The notes under the pieces: generated by a model | Database searches by the model: none | The model's input: the letters and a program-made list of their open reading frames with translations, nothing else | Told to the model about the DNA's origin: nothing | Program-made: the position numbers and the translations under genes | Shown here: positions 23,195 to 32,591 of the stretch, piece by piece | Position numbering within the stretch: position 1 is the first letter of the stretch | How the letters are laid out: every line of letters begins with the position of its first letter | From: Paenibacillus tyrphae | GTDB lineage: Bacteria > Bacillota > Bacilli > Paenibacillales > NBRC-103111 | Direction of reading: 5' to 3' | Assembly: GCF_000722545.1 (NCBI RefSeq) | Contig: NZ_JNVM01000014.1 | Coordinates: forward strand, 62,001 to 126,000 | DNA length: 64,000 nucleotides

Positions 23195-24142
23195 TTAAAC
23201 CAGCAGCCTGCCATTGTCTAAAATAAGCACGTCGTCGATATAGACGTCTGGCCGGTTCACGACCAAATCAATATGGACTCCGGCTTCGACCGTTCCGCCG
23301 AACGTGTGGTTGCTGCCGAAGGCCACGTGGATCGTGCCATACACCTTCTCGTCTTCCAGCACGACGCCGGTAATTCTGGCCTTGTCGTTGGTGCCAATGC
23401 CGAACTCGCCGAGGAGCCGGCCATGGCCGTCACCGAGCTTCCGAAGCAGCTCCTCGGCAGCTTCTCCCTCCGCCTCGGTGAGGCGTCCGTTTTCCACCGT
23501 GATCGTCACCGGACTATAGAGCTTGCCGATGTCCGCAATCGAGCCGTCGACCACGATTTGTCCCGAAGCGGTCCCTTCCACCGGGGCGATATAGCCTTCT
23601 CCGGACGGCAAATTCCCCGACTCTCCCGGATTCACGTAGACGCCGGTGCTCGGAATGCCGCTGCGCCCTTCGATCGAGAAGGCCAATGTCTTGCCGTCCT
23701 TCTCGATTCTTACCTGCTTGCCACGGCTTAGGAGATCGGCCACTTGCTCGGTGACCCGTTTGACTTTATCGTAATCGGCCGATATCGCGCCTTCCAGGAA
23801 CATATCCCGGGTAATGCCGGGCATCGTTGCCAAGCGGGCTCCTTGGGCGGCCGCCTCTTTGCGTGCTTTCGTATGGGTGAGGGAATGCTCGGTCGCGCAG
23901 ATGACGACATCAGCCTGCTTCATCGCCTCGCTAACCGGAGAGGGCGGCTCTTGTCCCGATTTCTCCCGCTCCTTCATCACCATCAGCATCGCCTCGGCCC
24001 CGAGCTGCTTCCCCGCCTCGTATAACGCTTCGCCGATGTCTTTCTTCCGGTCGTCGGCGACCACCAGCAGCTTCTCGTGCGGCTTGAGCCCGAGGCAGCT
24101 TTGCAGCAGGCCGGAGCTTACTTTGATCAAAGACGTATCCAT
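23195..24142 (-). CDS. M29-like aminopeptidase (AmpS/AmpT family), short form
   Basis: 315 aa, against about 410 for AmpS/AmpT, yet the metal-site end is intact: LLGEFGIGTND (Glu246), YGTIHVAFGSNHTFGG (His272, His279) and VEAGVHIDLVV (Glu286, His290, Asp292), the order of ligands in the two-metal M29 site. The N-terminal half keeps the alpha/beta domain (KLLVVADDRKKDIGEALYEA). Likely a cytoplasmic metal-dependent aminopeptidase. It is the last gene of a ten-gene cluster with a dipeptide ABC importer and an M20 peptidase, so it probably acts on the imported compound. Confidence 0.82.
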   Translation of the reverse strand: MDTSLIKVSSGLLQSCLGLKPHEKLLVVADDRKKDIGEALYEAGKQLGAEAMLMVMKEREKSGQEPPSPVSEAMKQADVVICATEHSLTHTKARKEAAAQGARLATMPGITRDMFLEGAISADYDKVKRVTEQVADLLSRGKQVRIEKDGKTLAFSIEGRSGIPSTGVYVNPGESGNLPSGEGYIAPVEGTASGQIVVDGSIADIGKLYSPVTITVENGRLTEAEGEAAEELLRKLGDGHGRLLGEFGIGTNDKARITGVVLEDEKVYGTIHVAFGSNHTFGGTVEAGVHIDLVVNRPDVYIDDVLILDNGRLLV

Positions 24143-24178
24143 AGCATAACTTCCTATCTTGCGAATTTGACTTGCCTT

Positions 24179-24859
24179 TCAGATCATCTCCGAAATCACC
24201 TTGGCCATCAGCGCATTGGATAAAATCACGGGCAGCCCCGTATGCCTCGCGACAAACGCCCTCATCGCTTCCGTGTACCCCATGCAATCGAGCAGCACGA
24301 TGTCCGCCTGGCCCTTCAGCTCCATGCATGCGGCAAGCGCCTGCTTTTCCCTGAAATCGTACGGCGAAGCGGCCGCGATGAACGGGTCAAGCCCGCAATG
24401 TCGCCACTTCTCCGCCAAGGCCTCCTCCTGCTCGACCAAAGGAACGAGGACGCCAAACCGCATCCCGCGAACCATCGCCGCGACGATTGGAGCAAGCAGC
24501 ACGTCGGGCTCCAGCAGACGGGCCTTCTTCGTCGTCAATCCGTCGAATACCCCCGTGCAGAGAACAAGAATTTGCCGGCAGCCCAGTTCCTCAAGCCAAT
24601 CGATCTTTTGCTGGAGCACCGGCGCGATTTTTTCCCGTGCCATCACGACGGCATCGCCGTTGGCCAGCCGCGAGGTCAGCACATAATGCTCCGGGCCCGG
24701 AGACAGCGAGGCGGCGATCTCTTGCTTCGTCATCCCGTCCAGAACGCCGACCTGCAGCAGTTCAACCCGATCTCCCAAGTGCCGTTCCAAAATCGGCGTC
24801 ACGTCCGGGCGGGGCGCCTGCCCGATGGTAACGGTACCTAATTTCTTCACTTCAGCCAT
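24179..24859 (-). CDS. AroM-family protein (Asp/Glu racemase-like fold)
   Basis: 226 aa, similar along its whole length to E. coli AroM: an N-terminal LGTVTIGQAPRPDV, LTSRLANGDAV near residue 60, ILVLCTGVFDGL near 95 (the first catalytic-type cysteine region), FGVLVPLVEQ near 135, and IVLLDCMGYTEAMR near 185 with a second conserved Cys. Two cysteines in these positions recall the two-base racemases of the Asp/Glu/hydantoin superfamily. AroM itself has no known reaction. GTG 24850 is a likelier start than ATG 24859 because ACGGAG abuts the ATG but lies nine bases from the GTG. Part of the peptide-transport cluster. Confidence 0.8.
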   Translation of the reverse strand: MAEVKKLGTVTIGQAPRPDVTPILERHLGDRVELLQVGVLDGMTKQEIAASLSPGPEHYVLTSRLANGDAVVMAREKIAPVLQQKIDWLEELGCRQILVLCTGVFDGLTTKKARLLEPDVLLAPIVAAMVRGMRFGVLVPLVEQEEALAEKWRHCGLDPFIAAASPYDFREKQALAACMELKGQADIVLLDCMGYTEAMRAFVARHTGLPVILSNALMAKVISEMI

Positions 24860-24896
24860 CTCCGTTTCTGCCGGCGTATCCGCTCCGGACCGGGTA

Positions 24897-25844
24897 TTAG
24901 GCGTTGACGGACGTGCCGCCCATCGTCTGAAGAACCTTCATCGAGCCGTAAAGCTGCTGAATTTTCGCAAATTCATCCTTGCTGTAGAAAGAGCAGGTGC
25001 CGTTCGTGACTTCTTTCGCCGTTTCGATGGCAAATTTCACCGCAGCGGCGATATCCACCTCGTGGCTTGCCCCCGTGCCGCAGCCCGGAACGGTCGATTG
25101 CGCAGTGATTGCCAGACCGACTACCGGTGCATTCGTAGCGACCGCAGGCTGCAGGATGCTGTTGATGTGGTACAGATCGTTGCCGTAAGGCGTAATGTCC
25201 TGCATCGTGATCGGGAAGGTGACCGGGTACTGACCGGTTGTCATCTCCATAATGCGCAGCAGATCGTCGCTGACCCGCAAAATATAGCCTTCCTTCACCG
25301 TCGGCGAAATGGTGATGCCTTTATGGTTGATGACCCGGTTGCCCTTTGTCGTATCGATGGACAGGATCGCTTCCATCTCCGGTACGACCTCATATTGATT
25401 CATCGTCAAAATATCGACGGGGGAGTCCATGAAATCGACCGGCTCATGCGGCCGGGTCGGCGCATCCGGGCAGATATGGGTCGTGACGATCACATCACCG
25501 CGGAGATGATCGCCCTTCCGCTTCATGTCCGCCAGCTTCAGCGCGCTGGCTACCGCTGCCACGGCGCCGTCCGCATCAGACACGATGCCGATCCGGGACG
25601 GGCGGGCTCCGATGCCGCCGAGCCGTCCGATAATCCCGAACGTCGGCGCAGACCCACCGTTCCACTTCCCTTTTATACCCGGGATGACGATTTTGACAAA
25701 ATCGGTCGAGCCCTTCTCCCCGTGCACCGTCTGGACGGTGACCTCTACCTCCGGATAGGCTGCGAACAGCTCCTTGATTTGGTTCCCGTTAACATAGGCG
25801 CTATCCATCGTTTCATAGACAAGCAACGTTTGCTGTAAAGACAT
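24897..25844 (-). CDS. DUF1177 protein
   Basis: 315 aa, soluble, no signal peptide. It matches the DUF1177 family over its length. Visible landmarks are an acidic-histidine motif VTTHICPDAPTRPHEPVDFMDSP-like region near residue 125, SIDTTKGNRVINHKG near 175 and the terminal half GLAITAQSTVPGCGTGASHEVDIAAAVKFA, where His, Asp and Cys could form an active site. It resembles M20/M42-type metallohydrolase folds only loosely. No function is established; its neighbours suggest a hydrolase or isomerase step. GAGGAGAGGGG precedes the start. Confidence 0.78.
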   Translation of the reverse strand: MSLQQTLLVYETMDSAYVNGNQIKELFAAYPEVEVTVQTVHGEKGSTDFVKIVIPGIKGKWNGGSAPTFGIIGRLGGIGARPSRIGIVSDADGAVAAVASALKLADMKRKGDHLRGDVIVTTHICPDAPTRPHEPVDFMDSPVDILTMNQYEVVPEMEAILSIDTTKGNRVINHKGITISPTVKEGYILRVSDDLLRIMEMTTGQYPVTFPITMQDITPYGNDLYHINSILQPAVATNAPVVGLAITAQSTVPGCGTGASHEVDIAAAVKFAIETAKEVTNGTCSFYSKDEFAKIQQLYGSMKVLQTMGGTSVNA

Positions 25845-25934
25845 GGTGTCATTCCCCTCTCCTCTTCAAAAACTTGCGTTTTTCCGATCGGTCGGCAATC
25901 GGCGATCAGCGGGCGGGAATGCTTACATTCCTTG

Positions 25935-26723
25935 TCAGGATATCGGATGACGCCGTCCGGCGACCGACGAGATGCTCAGCTTATGCAGGCAGGCTTCAAT
26001 CTCGTCGCGCTTTCTGCGCATCATATCCAGCACCTCCGACACTTTCGCTTCCGGCATCCGGTACTCCGGTCCGGCGAGCGTAAGCGACGCCACGATTTCG
26101 CGCTGCTTGTTAAAAATCGGAAGCGCAATCCCGAACGTCGCGTCGGAGTATTCCCCAACAGAGTAAGCCCAGCCCGCCTTGCGAATCGCCGCCAAATCTT
26201 CCATCAACTTCTCCGGATCGATGACCGTCTTGCCGGTTTTGGGCTTCAAGCCCTTGTCGATGATCGCCTCCTGAGCGGCCTTCGGCAAATACGCCATAAT
26301 GACCTTGTTGGAGGCTCCGGCATAAAGCGGCGTCCGGTCTCCGACCGAGGACATCGCATATTTGATTCGCTGCGGACTTTCCGCAATTTCCACGCAGATG
26401 CCTTCGTGATCGTCCAGCCAAGTGAGGAAAACGGATTCACCCGTTTCCTCGGACAATGTATGCATAACGGGCAGGATCACATCGGAAATACGGAGGTTAT
26501 CCCTAATAATCGAACCGTATTCCCACAGCTTCGTTCCCAGCTCGTACTTTTTCGTTTCGTCGTTCTGAATCAAGAATCCGCGGGACTCGAAGGTCGTCAA
26601 GATGCGGTGAACGATCGAGTGGCTCATGTCCATCTCTTTCGCCAATTCCCGCACTCCCCAAGACGGTGTTTCCCTTGTAAAATACTCCAAAAGTTCCAGC
26701 GCATTATCTAACGTTTTCAGCAT
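25935..26723 (-). CDS. IclR-family transcriptional regulator
   Basis: 262 aa. N-terminal winged helix-turn-helix, residues 1-60: LDNALELLEYFTRETPSWGVRELAKEM, then SHSIVHRILTTFESRGFL. The effector domain begins near residue 80 and includes ESVFLTWLDDHEGICVE and LYAGASNKVIMAYLP, typical of IclR ligand pockets. The gene lies within the transporter-hydrolase operon and probably senses the imported compound or its product. The palindrome at 33,770 near the operon promoter is a candidate site. The start site is weak (GGGGG, 11 bases upstream). Confidence 0.9.
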   Translation of the reverse strand: MLKTLDNALELLEYFTRETPSWGVRELAKEMDMSHSIVHRILTTFESRGFLIQNDETKKYELGTKLWEYGSIIRDNLRISDVILPVMHTLSEETGESVFLTWLDDHEGICVEIAESPQRIKYAMSSVGDRTPLYAGASNKVIMAYLPKAAQEAIIDKGLKPKTGKTVIDPEKLMEDLAAIRKAGWAYSVGEYSDATFGIALPIFNKQREIVASLTLAGPEYRMPEAKVSEVLDMMRRKRDEIEACLHKLSISSVAGRRHPIS

Positions 26724-26769
26724 GACCTATTGCCCCCAAACCCATAATTGCCCATCACTTTTAAATTTA

Positions 26770-27735
26770 TCATGAATACAAGTGACAAGCCACGCTCCGC
26801 CCGGGAGAGACTTCTTTCCATTCGGGCGGGACGCTCCCGCATTCGGGCTTGGCGACCGGGCACCGGGTATGGAACGCGCACCCGGCGGGGGGATTTTGCG
26901 GATTCGGCACGTCGCCGGTCAAAATAATTCGCTCCCGCTTCGTCTCGGGATCGGGCACGGGCAGGGCCGACATCAGCGCCTGCGTATAAGGATGCAGCGG
27001 CTTGTCGTACAGCTCCTGGGTCGGCGCCAGCTCCACCATGCGGCCCAAGTACATCACCCCGACCCGGTCGCTGATGAACTTCACGACGGACAGATCGTGG
27101 GAAATAAACATGTACGTGAGCGAAAATTGCTCCTGCAGCTCCTGCATCAGATTAAGCACCTGGGCCCGGATGGACACGTCCAGCGCGGATACCGGCTCGT
27201 CGCATACAATGAATTTTGGCTTGAGCGCGAGCGCACGGGCTATCCCGATCCGCTGCCGCTGCCCACCGGAAAACTCGTGCGGGTAACGGTGAGCATGGTA
27301 CGAGGACAGTCCCACGACTTCCATCAGCTCCGCTACGCGGCGTTTAACCTCGTCCTCGGGCAGCTTCTCGTGTGTACGGAGCGGCTCCTCCAGCGTCTGC
27401 TGCACGGTCCACCGCGGATCGAGCGAAGCGTATGGGTCCTGGAACACGATTTGCATCTTCGTACGGAACTTGCGCATTTCCTCCGGCGACAGCTTGCGCA
27501 CGTCGGTTCCCTCGAAGATAATATCGCCTTCGGTCGGCTCGATGAGGCGCAGTATCGAACGGCCCGTCGTCGATTTGCCGCAACCGGACTCCCCGACGAT
27601 CGCCAGCGTCTCGCCTTTTTCGATGGTCAAGCTGACGCCGTCGACCGCTTTGACGACGCCGACCTGCTTGGAAAATAAGCCTTTGCGGATTGGATAATGC
27701 TTCTTCAGATTACGAATCTCCAGCAATGCGCTCAT
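26770..27735 (-). CDS. Dipeptide/oligopeptide ABC transporter ATPase (DppF/OppF type)
   Basis: 321 aa from ATG 27735, set by AGGAGGG and by a four-base ATGA overlap with the preceding ATPase gene. Walker A GESGCGKST near residue 50, signature FSGGQRQRIGIARAL near 155, Walker B FIVCDEPVSALD. The C-terminal oligopeptide-type extension carries GCAFHTRC and further cysteines. It pairs with the DppD-like protein as a heterodimeric motor on the cytoplasmic face of the DppBC permeases. Confidence 0.93.
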   Translation of the reverse strand: MSALLEIRNLKKHYPIRKGLFSKQVGVVKAVDGVSLTIEKGETLAIVGESGCGKSTTGRSILRLIEPTEGDIIFEGTDVRKLSPEEMRKFRTKMQIVFQDPYASLDPRWTVQQTLEEPLRTHEKLPEDEVKRRVAELMEVVGLSSYHAHRYPHEFSGGQRQRIGIARALALKPKFIVCDEPVSALDVSIRAQVLNLMQELQEQFSLTYMFISHDLSVVKFISDRVGVMYLGRMVELAPTQELYDKPLHPYTQALMSALPVPDPETKRERIILTGDVPNPQNPPAGCAFHTRCPVAKPECGSVPPEWKEVSPGRSVACHLYS

Positions 27736-28709
27736 AATAGTCCCTCCTGAACGAGCAAGCAGCGGCATTTGTGCCCGGCCTCGACCTCCGTCAGCTCCGG
27801 AGGCACGGTATCACATACGTCCGTCCGGAAAGCGCAGCGGGGAGCGAACCGGCACCCCTTGGGCATCTCCGCCGGATTCGGCACGCTGCCCGGAATCGGC
27901 TCCAGACGGTGCTGCTCGCCCGCGAGCTGCGGCAAGGAAGCCAGCAGCCCCCGGGTATACGGATGCTTCGGCTGCCGGAACAGCGTCTTCACGTCGGTTT
28001 CCTCGACCACCTGCCCGGCATACATTACCACGACCCGCTGGCATGTCTCCGCCACGACGCCGAGGTCGTGGGTAATGAGCAGCACGGCCGTCCCCTGCGC
28101 TTCCTGCAGCTCGCGCATCAGGTCCAGAATTTGCGCTTGAATCGTTACATCGAGCGCGGTCGTCGGCTCGTCGGCGATCAGCACCTCGGGGCCGCACGCC
28201 ATCGCCATGGCGATCATGACCCGCTGCCGCATCCCTCCCGACAGCTGATGCGGATATTCTATGGCGATCTGCTCGGGACGGGGAATGCCTACCTTGGTCA
28301 GCATCTCGACCGCCTTGCTCCACGCTTCCTTCTTGCTCACCTTCATATGGAAGCGGACCGTCTCTGCAATTTGCGAACCGATCTTGAACACAGGGTTGAG
28401 CGAAGTCATCGGCTCTTGAAAAATCATGGCCATCTTGTTGCCGCGAATTTTTCGCAGCTCCGCGGCGGACAGGGAGAGAAGGCTTGTGCCGTTATATCGG
28501 ATGTCTCCGCCGGCAATCCGGCTGACCCCCTTGGGAAGCAGCCCCATGATGGACATGGAGGTGACGCTTTTGCCGCAGCCCGATTCGCCGACGACCCCCA
28601 AGGTCTCCCCCTTGTGCAGCACCAGATCGACCCCGTCGACCGCCCTCACCACGCCGGAACGGGTGACGAACTCCGTTTGCAGTCCCTGAACCTCTAGTAA
28701 AGCGTTCAT
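27732..28709 (-). CDS. Dipeptide/oligopeptide ABC transporter ATPase (DppD/OppD type)
   Basis: 325 aa. Walker A GESGCGKSVTS near residue 40, signature LSGGMRQRVMIAMAM near 155, Walker B VLIADEPTTALDVTIQ. The C-terminal extension has GCRFAPRC followed by two more cysteines (pattern C-x5-C-x6-C-x16-C), the arrangement that binds an iron-sulfur cluster in some DppD proteins. AAAAGGAGG precedes ATG 28709. Coupled to the OppF-like gene by an ATGA overlap. Confidence 0.93.
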   Translation of the reverse strand: MNALLEVQGLQTEFVTRSGVVRAVDGVDLVLHKGETLGVVGESGCGKSVTSMSIMGLLPKGVSRIAGGDIRYNGTSLLSLSAAELRKIRGNKMAMIFQEPMTSLNPVFKIGSQIAETVRFHMKVSKKEAWSKAVEMLTKVGIPRPEQIAIEYPHQLSGGMRQRVMIAMAMACGPEVLIADEPTTALDVTIQAQILDLMRELQEAQGTAVLLITHDLGVVAETCQRVVVMYAGQVVEETDVKTLFRQPKHPYTRGLLASLPQLAGEQHRLEPIPGSVPNPAEMPKGCRFAPRCAFRTDVCDTVPPELTEVEAGHKCRCLLVQEGLL

Positions 28710-28741
28710 TGCCCCGTCCTCCTTTTCTGGGTGGGTTCCCG

Positions 28742-30001
28742 TTAGCTGCCGTCGGTCGTGCCCAAATATTTAATCGCGGTCAGCGCATACACTTTGGCCG
28801 CTTGAACGACTTGCCAAACCGGCGCGCGCTCGTTGAAGTTATGGATCGTAGACAGCTCCGCCGGCCCGTACTGCAGCACCGGAATCCCGTGATTTCGGAA
28901 GTGGCGGGCATCGCTCGACGCCCACTGCAGCACGCCGTAAGCTTCCTTCCCGCTGACATCGGTGATGCTTTCGACCAAGTAACGTACGATCTCCTCGCTC
29001 GAAGGCGTCCAGTTCGCATTGCCCCGGAAGCCGATCGGCTTCAGCTCGGCGTCGATCCCGACTTCAAGCAGCAGACGCTTCGCTTCGTTCAATACATCAC
29101 GGTAGTCGATACCGAACGGCACGCGCGAGTCGACTTCGATCGTGCAGCGGTCTGCGACGACGTTCGCTTTCGTCCCGCCGTGAATCGTCCCGATATTGAC
29201 CGTCACGTGATCGTAGACGGCGCTGACATCGGTCTTTTCCCGCTCGCGGACATATTTCTTCGAAATTTCGATAATGTCACGCATTTCCTCAGGAATGTTC
29301 GGCTTCATGTCCGTCAGCCGCTGCAGCACTTCGATCGCTTTGGCGGCTTTGACGATCGCGCTGTCGCCCTTGAACGGCGACAGGCTGCCGTGACCCGGCG
29401 TTCCCTCGACCGTAAACTCGAACCAGGCGCTGCCTTTTTGACCGATGGTCGGATGCTCCGGAGAGGACGGCTCGGCGATAACCGCCGCCGTCCCCGTAAT
29501 CAAGCCCCGCTCCAGCACCCACGGCACGCCGAAGTGTCCTCCGGTTTCCTCGTCCGGCACGATAAACAAGGACAGCTCCCCCGCCAGCGGCACGCCGAGA
29601 CGTTTCAATAATGCCGTGGCAAAGATCAGTCCACCCAAGCCGCATTTCATGTCCGAAGCGCCGCGGCCGAGAATGTAGCCGTCCTTCACCTCCCCGGCAA
29701 AGGGAGAGAAGTCCCAGCGGGACAAGTCACCCGCTGGCACGACATCGGTGTGCCCGCAGAAGAGCAAATGCTTGTCGCTCTTCGTCCCCACGGTGGACAG
29801 CAGATTGAACATATGCTGCTCCGACTCGTGCGTGGCCGTCTCGATTCCGGCTTCCTTCAAGTAATCGGTAATAAACTTGCTGATGTCGCGGGTATCACCC
29901 GGCGGATTTTCGCTTGGAAATTGAATCAATTTACAGCACAAGTCTATAAGCTCGTCTTGACGTTTATCGATTTCTTCCAGTACGGTCTTTTTCCAATCCA
30001 T
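28742..30001 (-). CDS. M20-family metallopeptidase (ArgE/DapE type)
   Basis: 419 aa. Two-zinc amidohydrolase: His84 and Asp86 in FCGHTDVVP, Asp117 in GRGASDMKCG (bridging), the catalytic pair Glu151-Glu152 in PDEETGGH, and a C-terminal His in the segment STIHNFNERAP. The dimerisation lid domain lies at about 190-310. M20 enzymes of this type hydrolyse N-acyl amino acids, dipeptides or N-succinyl-diaminopimelate. Its place between binding-protein and ATPase genes suggests it deacylates or cleaves the transported compound; ArgE or DapE housekeeping roles are less likely. Confidence 0.9.
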   Translation of the reverse strand: MDWKKTVLEEIDKRQDELIDLCCKLIQFPSENPPGDTRDISKFITDYLKEAGIETATHESEQHMFNLLSTVGTKSDKHLLFCGHTDVVPAGDLSRWDFSPFAGEVKDGYILGRGASDMKCGLGGLIFATALLKRLGVPLAGELSLFIVPDEETGGHFGVPWVLERGLITGTAAVIAEPSSPEHPTIGQKGSAWFEFTVEGTPGHGSLSPFKGDSAIVKAAKAIEVLQRLTDMKPNIPEEMRDIIEISKKYVREREKTDVSAVYDHVTVNIGTIHGGTKANVVADRCTIEVDSRVPFGIDYRDVLNEAKRLLLEVGIDAELKPIGFRGNANWTPSSEEIVRYLVESITDVSGKEAYGVLQWASSDARHFRNHGIPVLQYGPAELSTIHNFNERAPVWQVVQAAKVYALTAIKYLGTTDGS

Positions 30002-30031
30002 CGCTTTAGCCTTCCCTTCTGCTTGGAACTG

Positions 30032-31621
30032 TTACTGCCCCTTGCTCATCGGATAGAAGCGGAGAATTTCATCCGGGTAGTACACGTAGCCCTTCAGGTT
30101 TTTGTTCATCCCCACAATGCGGTTGTATTCGTACAGGTACAGCCAAGGCACGTCCGCCGTAATCAGCTCCTGCGCTTGCTTGTACATCTCGTTGCGCTTC
30201 GCTTGATCCGGTTCGTTGTTGGCTTTCTCCCACAGCTCGTCAACCTTCGCGTTCTTGTAGTTGCCGTAGTTCGAGCTGCCTTTTCCGTACAGCAGGAAGC
30301 CCAGATGGTAGCTCGGATCGTTGACGAAAGACGTCCATTTCGAGATGTAAGCCGTCAGGTTGCGCTCTCTTTGCATTTGCAGGAATTGGGCGCGTGCGAC
30401 CTTTTGGATGTTCATCGTGACGCCGATTTTGGCGAATTCGGCCTGCATCAGGACGGCGTCGTCCTCCCAATCCTGGAAGCCCGATCCAAGCGTGAGGTCG
30501 AAGCTGAGTCCGTTCTCATAGCCGGCTTCTTTCAGCAGTTGCTTCGCTTTATCCAAGTCATGCTTATAGGTAAATCCGGAATCGGAGTACCCCGGCGTGT
30601 TGCTCGGCACCGCGCTTTTCAGCTGCTTGGCCTGATCGTACATGACATCGTGCACCAATTGATCGTAAGGAACCGCATAGGCAAGCGCTTGTCTGACTTT
30701 CACGTTATCAAACGGCTTCTTGGTCGTATTGAGCGCAAAATACAGAATCCGGTTGCTCGCATCGGACTTGACCGTCAGGTTGGCGTTGTTTTTCAGATCG
30801 GCGACGTCCTTCGGAGGAATCTCGATTGCCAGGTCGACATCGCCTTTGCCGAGCAGCATGACCCGGTTCGAAGCTTCCTTCAAAAACTTCATCGTCACTT
30901 TGTCCACCTGGGGAGCGCCCTGCCAGTAGTTTTTGTTTGCCGTCATGACGGCTTCCGAGGCCGGGTCCCATTTTTCGATGGCGAACGGACCGGAACCGGC
31001 TGCATTTTTGGCCAAGAAGTCATTGCCCTTTTCTTTGATCACTTTCTCGTCCAGAACGGAGAAGTTATAGAGTGCCAGCATTTGCAGGAACGTATGGTTT
31101 TCTTTTTCCAGTTGGATGCTGATCGTCTGCGCGTCTTTCACGGTGTAAGCTTTAATGCCGGACAATTGGTAGAGGAAGCTGCCTGCTTTGGAGTTTTTCA
31201 GATGGTCGAGCGAAAAGGCGACCGAATCCGCCGTTACCGGATTCCCGCTCTGAAACTTGGCGTTCTCCTGCAGCTTGAAGGTGTAGGTCAGCTTATCGTC
31301 GGATACGGTCCAGCTTTTGGCCAGCATCGGCTTGATCTCGTCGGTCTTCGCCACCTGCCCGCCGTCCACGGTTTTGACCCCGTACGTCACCAATTGGTCG
31401 TACGCGGCGACGACCAGCGTGTCGGAGGTCAGGTCGCTCGCTTCGGCCGGGTCCATCGTCGTACCGCCGTCCGAGTAGGCAATCGTGATGATTTTGTCCT
31501 TCTTGCTTTGCTCCGGCGCGGCGGAGGCGTCGGGCTTCTGGTTCGCATTCGGGCTGCAGCCCACGGCCGTCAAGAGCAATGCGCTTGCGGCAAGTCCGGC
31601 TAACCATTGGTGCTTCTTCAT
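30032..31621 (-). CDS. Peptide-type ABC transporter substrate-binding lipoprotein (SBP_bac_5)
   Basis: 529 aa. Lipoprotein signal LLLTAVGC with acylated Cys22, then a charged linker. The family-5 binding domain starts with KIITIAYSDGGTTMDPAEASD, the usual N-terminal strand and M-D-P motif, and contains LTYTFKLQENAKFQSGNPVTADSVAFSL-type and VRQALAYAVPYDQLV segments of DppA/OppA/NikA proteins. It captures the substrate outside the membrane and delivers it to the DppBC-like permeases encoded just upstream. Ligand unknown; di- or tripeptides or a peptide-like compound. Confidence 0.93.
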   Translation of the reverse strand: MKKHQWLAGLAASALLLTAVGCSPNANQKPDASAAPEQSKKDKIITIAYSDGGTTMDPAEASDLTSDTLVVAAYDQLVTYGVKTVDGGQVAKTDEIKPMLAKSWTVSDDKLTYTFKLQENAKFQSGNPVTADSVAFSLDHLKNSKAGSFLYQLSGIKAYTVKDAQTISIQLEKENHTFLQMLALYNFSVLDEKVIKEKGNDFLAKNAAGSGPFAIEKWDPASEAVMTANKNYWQGAPQVDKVTMKFLKEASNRVMLLGKGDVDLAIEIPPKDVADLKNNANLTVKSDASNRILYFALNTTKKPFDNVKVRQALAYAVPYDQLVHDVMYDQAKQLKSAVPSNTPGYSDSGFTYKHDLDKAKQLLKEAGYENGLSFDLTLGSGFQDWEDDAVLMQAEFAKIGVTMNIQKVARAQFLQMQRERNLTAYISKWTSFVNDPSYHLGFLLYGKGSSNYGNYKNAKVDELWEKANNEPDQAKRNEMYKQAQELITADVPWLYLYEYNRIVGMNKNLKGYVYYPDEILRFYPMSKGQ

Positions 31622-31665
31622 GTGTTCTTCCCCCTCAAAGTTGTCAGATGGTCCAGCATATAAAG

Positions 31666-32565
31666 TTACTTGCTTGAGCGAAGCCGCGGGTCCAGCACGT
31701 CGCGCAGACCGTCGCCAAGCAGATTAAAACCGAGAATCGAGGTGGCAATAGCCAAGCCCGGGAAGGTCACGATCCACCAGTCGCCGGAAATAATGTAGCC
31801 GCGGCCTTCGGAAATCATGGCGCCCCATTCTGCCGTCGGCGGCTTGACCCCAAGCCCCAGGAAGTTCAGGCTGGCCGCCGTCAGGATCGCGAAGCCCATG
31901 CCGAGCGTCACCCGCACCATAAGCGGAGCCAAGGCGTTGGGAAAAATATGCCGGAACAAAATGACGGAGTCTTTCAAACCGATGGCCCGCCCCGCTTCGA
32001 CGAATTCTTTCTCCCGCAGCGAAATGGTCTGCCCGTGCATCAGCCGCGCGAATTCGGGGACGCCGACGATGCCGACCGCAATCATCGCGCTGGTCAGTCC
32101 CGGCCCCATGGAAGCGGCGATCGCCATCGCCAGCACCAGGGAAGGAAATGCGAGCAGCATGTCCATGATCCGCATGATGATATTGCCGAGCATCCCGCCG
32201 TAATAAGCGGCGATCCCGCCCAGCGGAACGCCGACGCAGAAGGAAATGCCGACGGCGATCAGGCCGGACCAGATCGTAATTTGCGCTCCGTAGAGCACCC
32301 GGCTGAAAATATCCCGGCCGAAATTGTCCGTTCCGAACCAATGCGCCGCGCTCGGAGCCTGAAGCTTAACTGCCGTATTCGTCTCGTTCGGCCCGTATGG
32401 AGCGATGGCCGGCGCGAGCAGAGCCAATACGGACCAGATGACAATAAACGCAAGGCCGATCACGGCCAGCCGGTTGCGAAGCAGCAGCCTGAACGTCGCC
32501 GCCGCCTTGCTGCTTTCCCGCATTTTTGCCTTGGCAGCCGGAATGGAAGCTGTAGATTTACTCAC
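31666..32565 (-). CDS. Dipeptide-type ABC transporter permease (DppC/OppC)
   Basis: 299 aa, six membrane segments. GTG start at 32565, eight bases after AAAGGAGAG. The N-terminal APYGPNETN, then HWFGTDNFGRDIFSRVLYGAQ, is the OppC/DppC signature; the EAA-like coupling loop is EFVEAGRAIGLKDSVILFRHIFPNAL near residue 200. It forms the pore with the DppB-like protein. Confidence 0.93.
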   Translation of the reverse strand: MSKSTASIPAAKAKMRESSKAAATFRLLLRNRLAVIGLAFIVIWSVLALLAPAIAPYGPNETNTAVKLQAPSAAHWFGTDNFGRDIFSRVLYGAQITIWSGLIAVGISFCVGVPLGGIAAYYGGMLGNIIMRIMDMLLAFPSLVLAMAIAASMGPGLTSAMIAVGIVGVPEFARLMHGQTISLREKEFVEAGRAIGLKDSVILFRHIFPNALAPLMVRVTLGMGFAILTAASLNFLGLGVKPPTAEWGAMISEGRGYIISGDWWIVTFPGLAIATSILGFNLLGDGLRDVLDPRLRSSK

Positions 32566-32591
32566 GTGTCGATCTCTCCTTTCCCCGGCGG

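Noticed and set aside
24825..25838. 337-codon plus-strand ORF
   Set aside because: Shadow of the DUF1177 gene on the other strand, with no ribosome binding site and unusual residue composition.
29750..31603. 617-codon plus-strand ORF
   Set aside because: Antisense to the peptide-binding lipoprotein and M20 genes, whose products match known families with good starts; long open frames opposite GC-rich genes are common.
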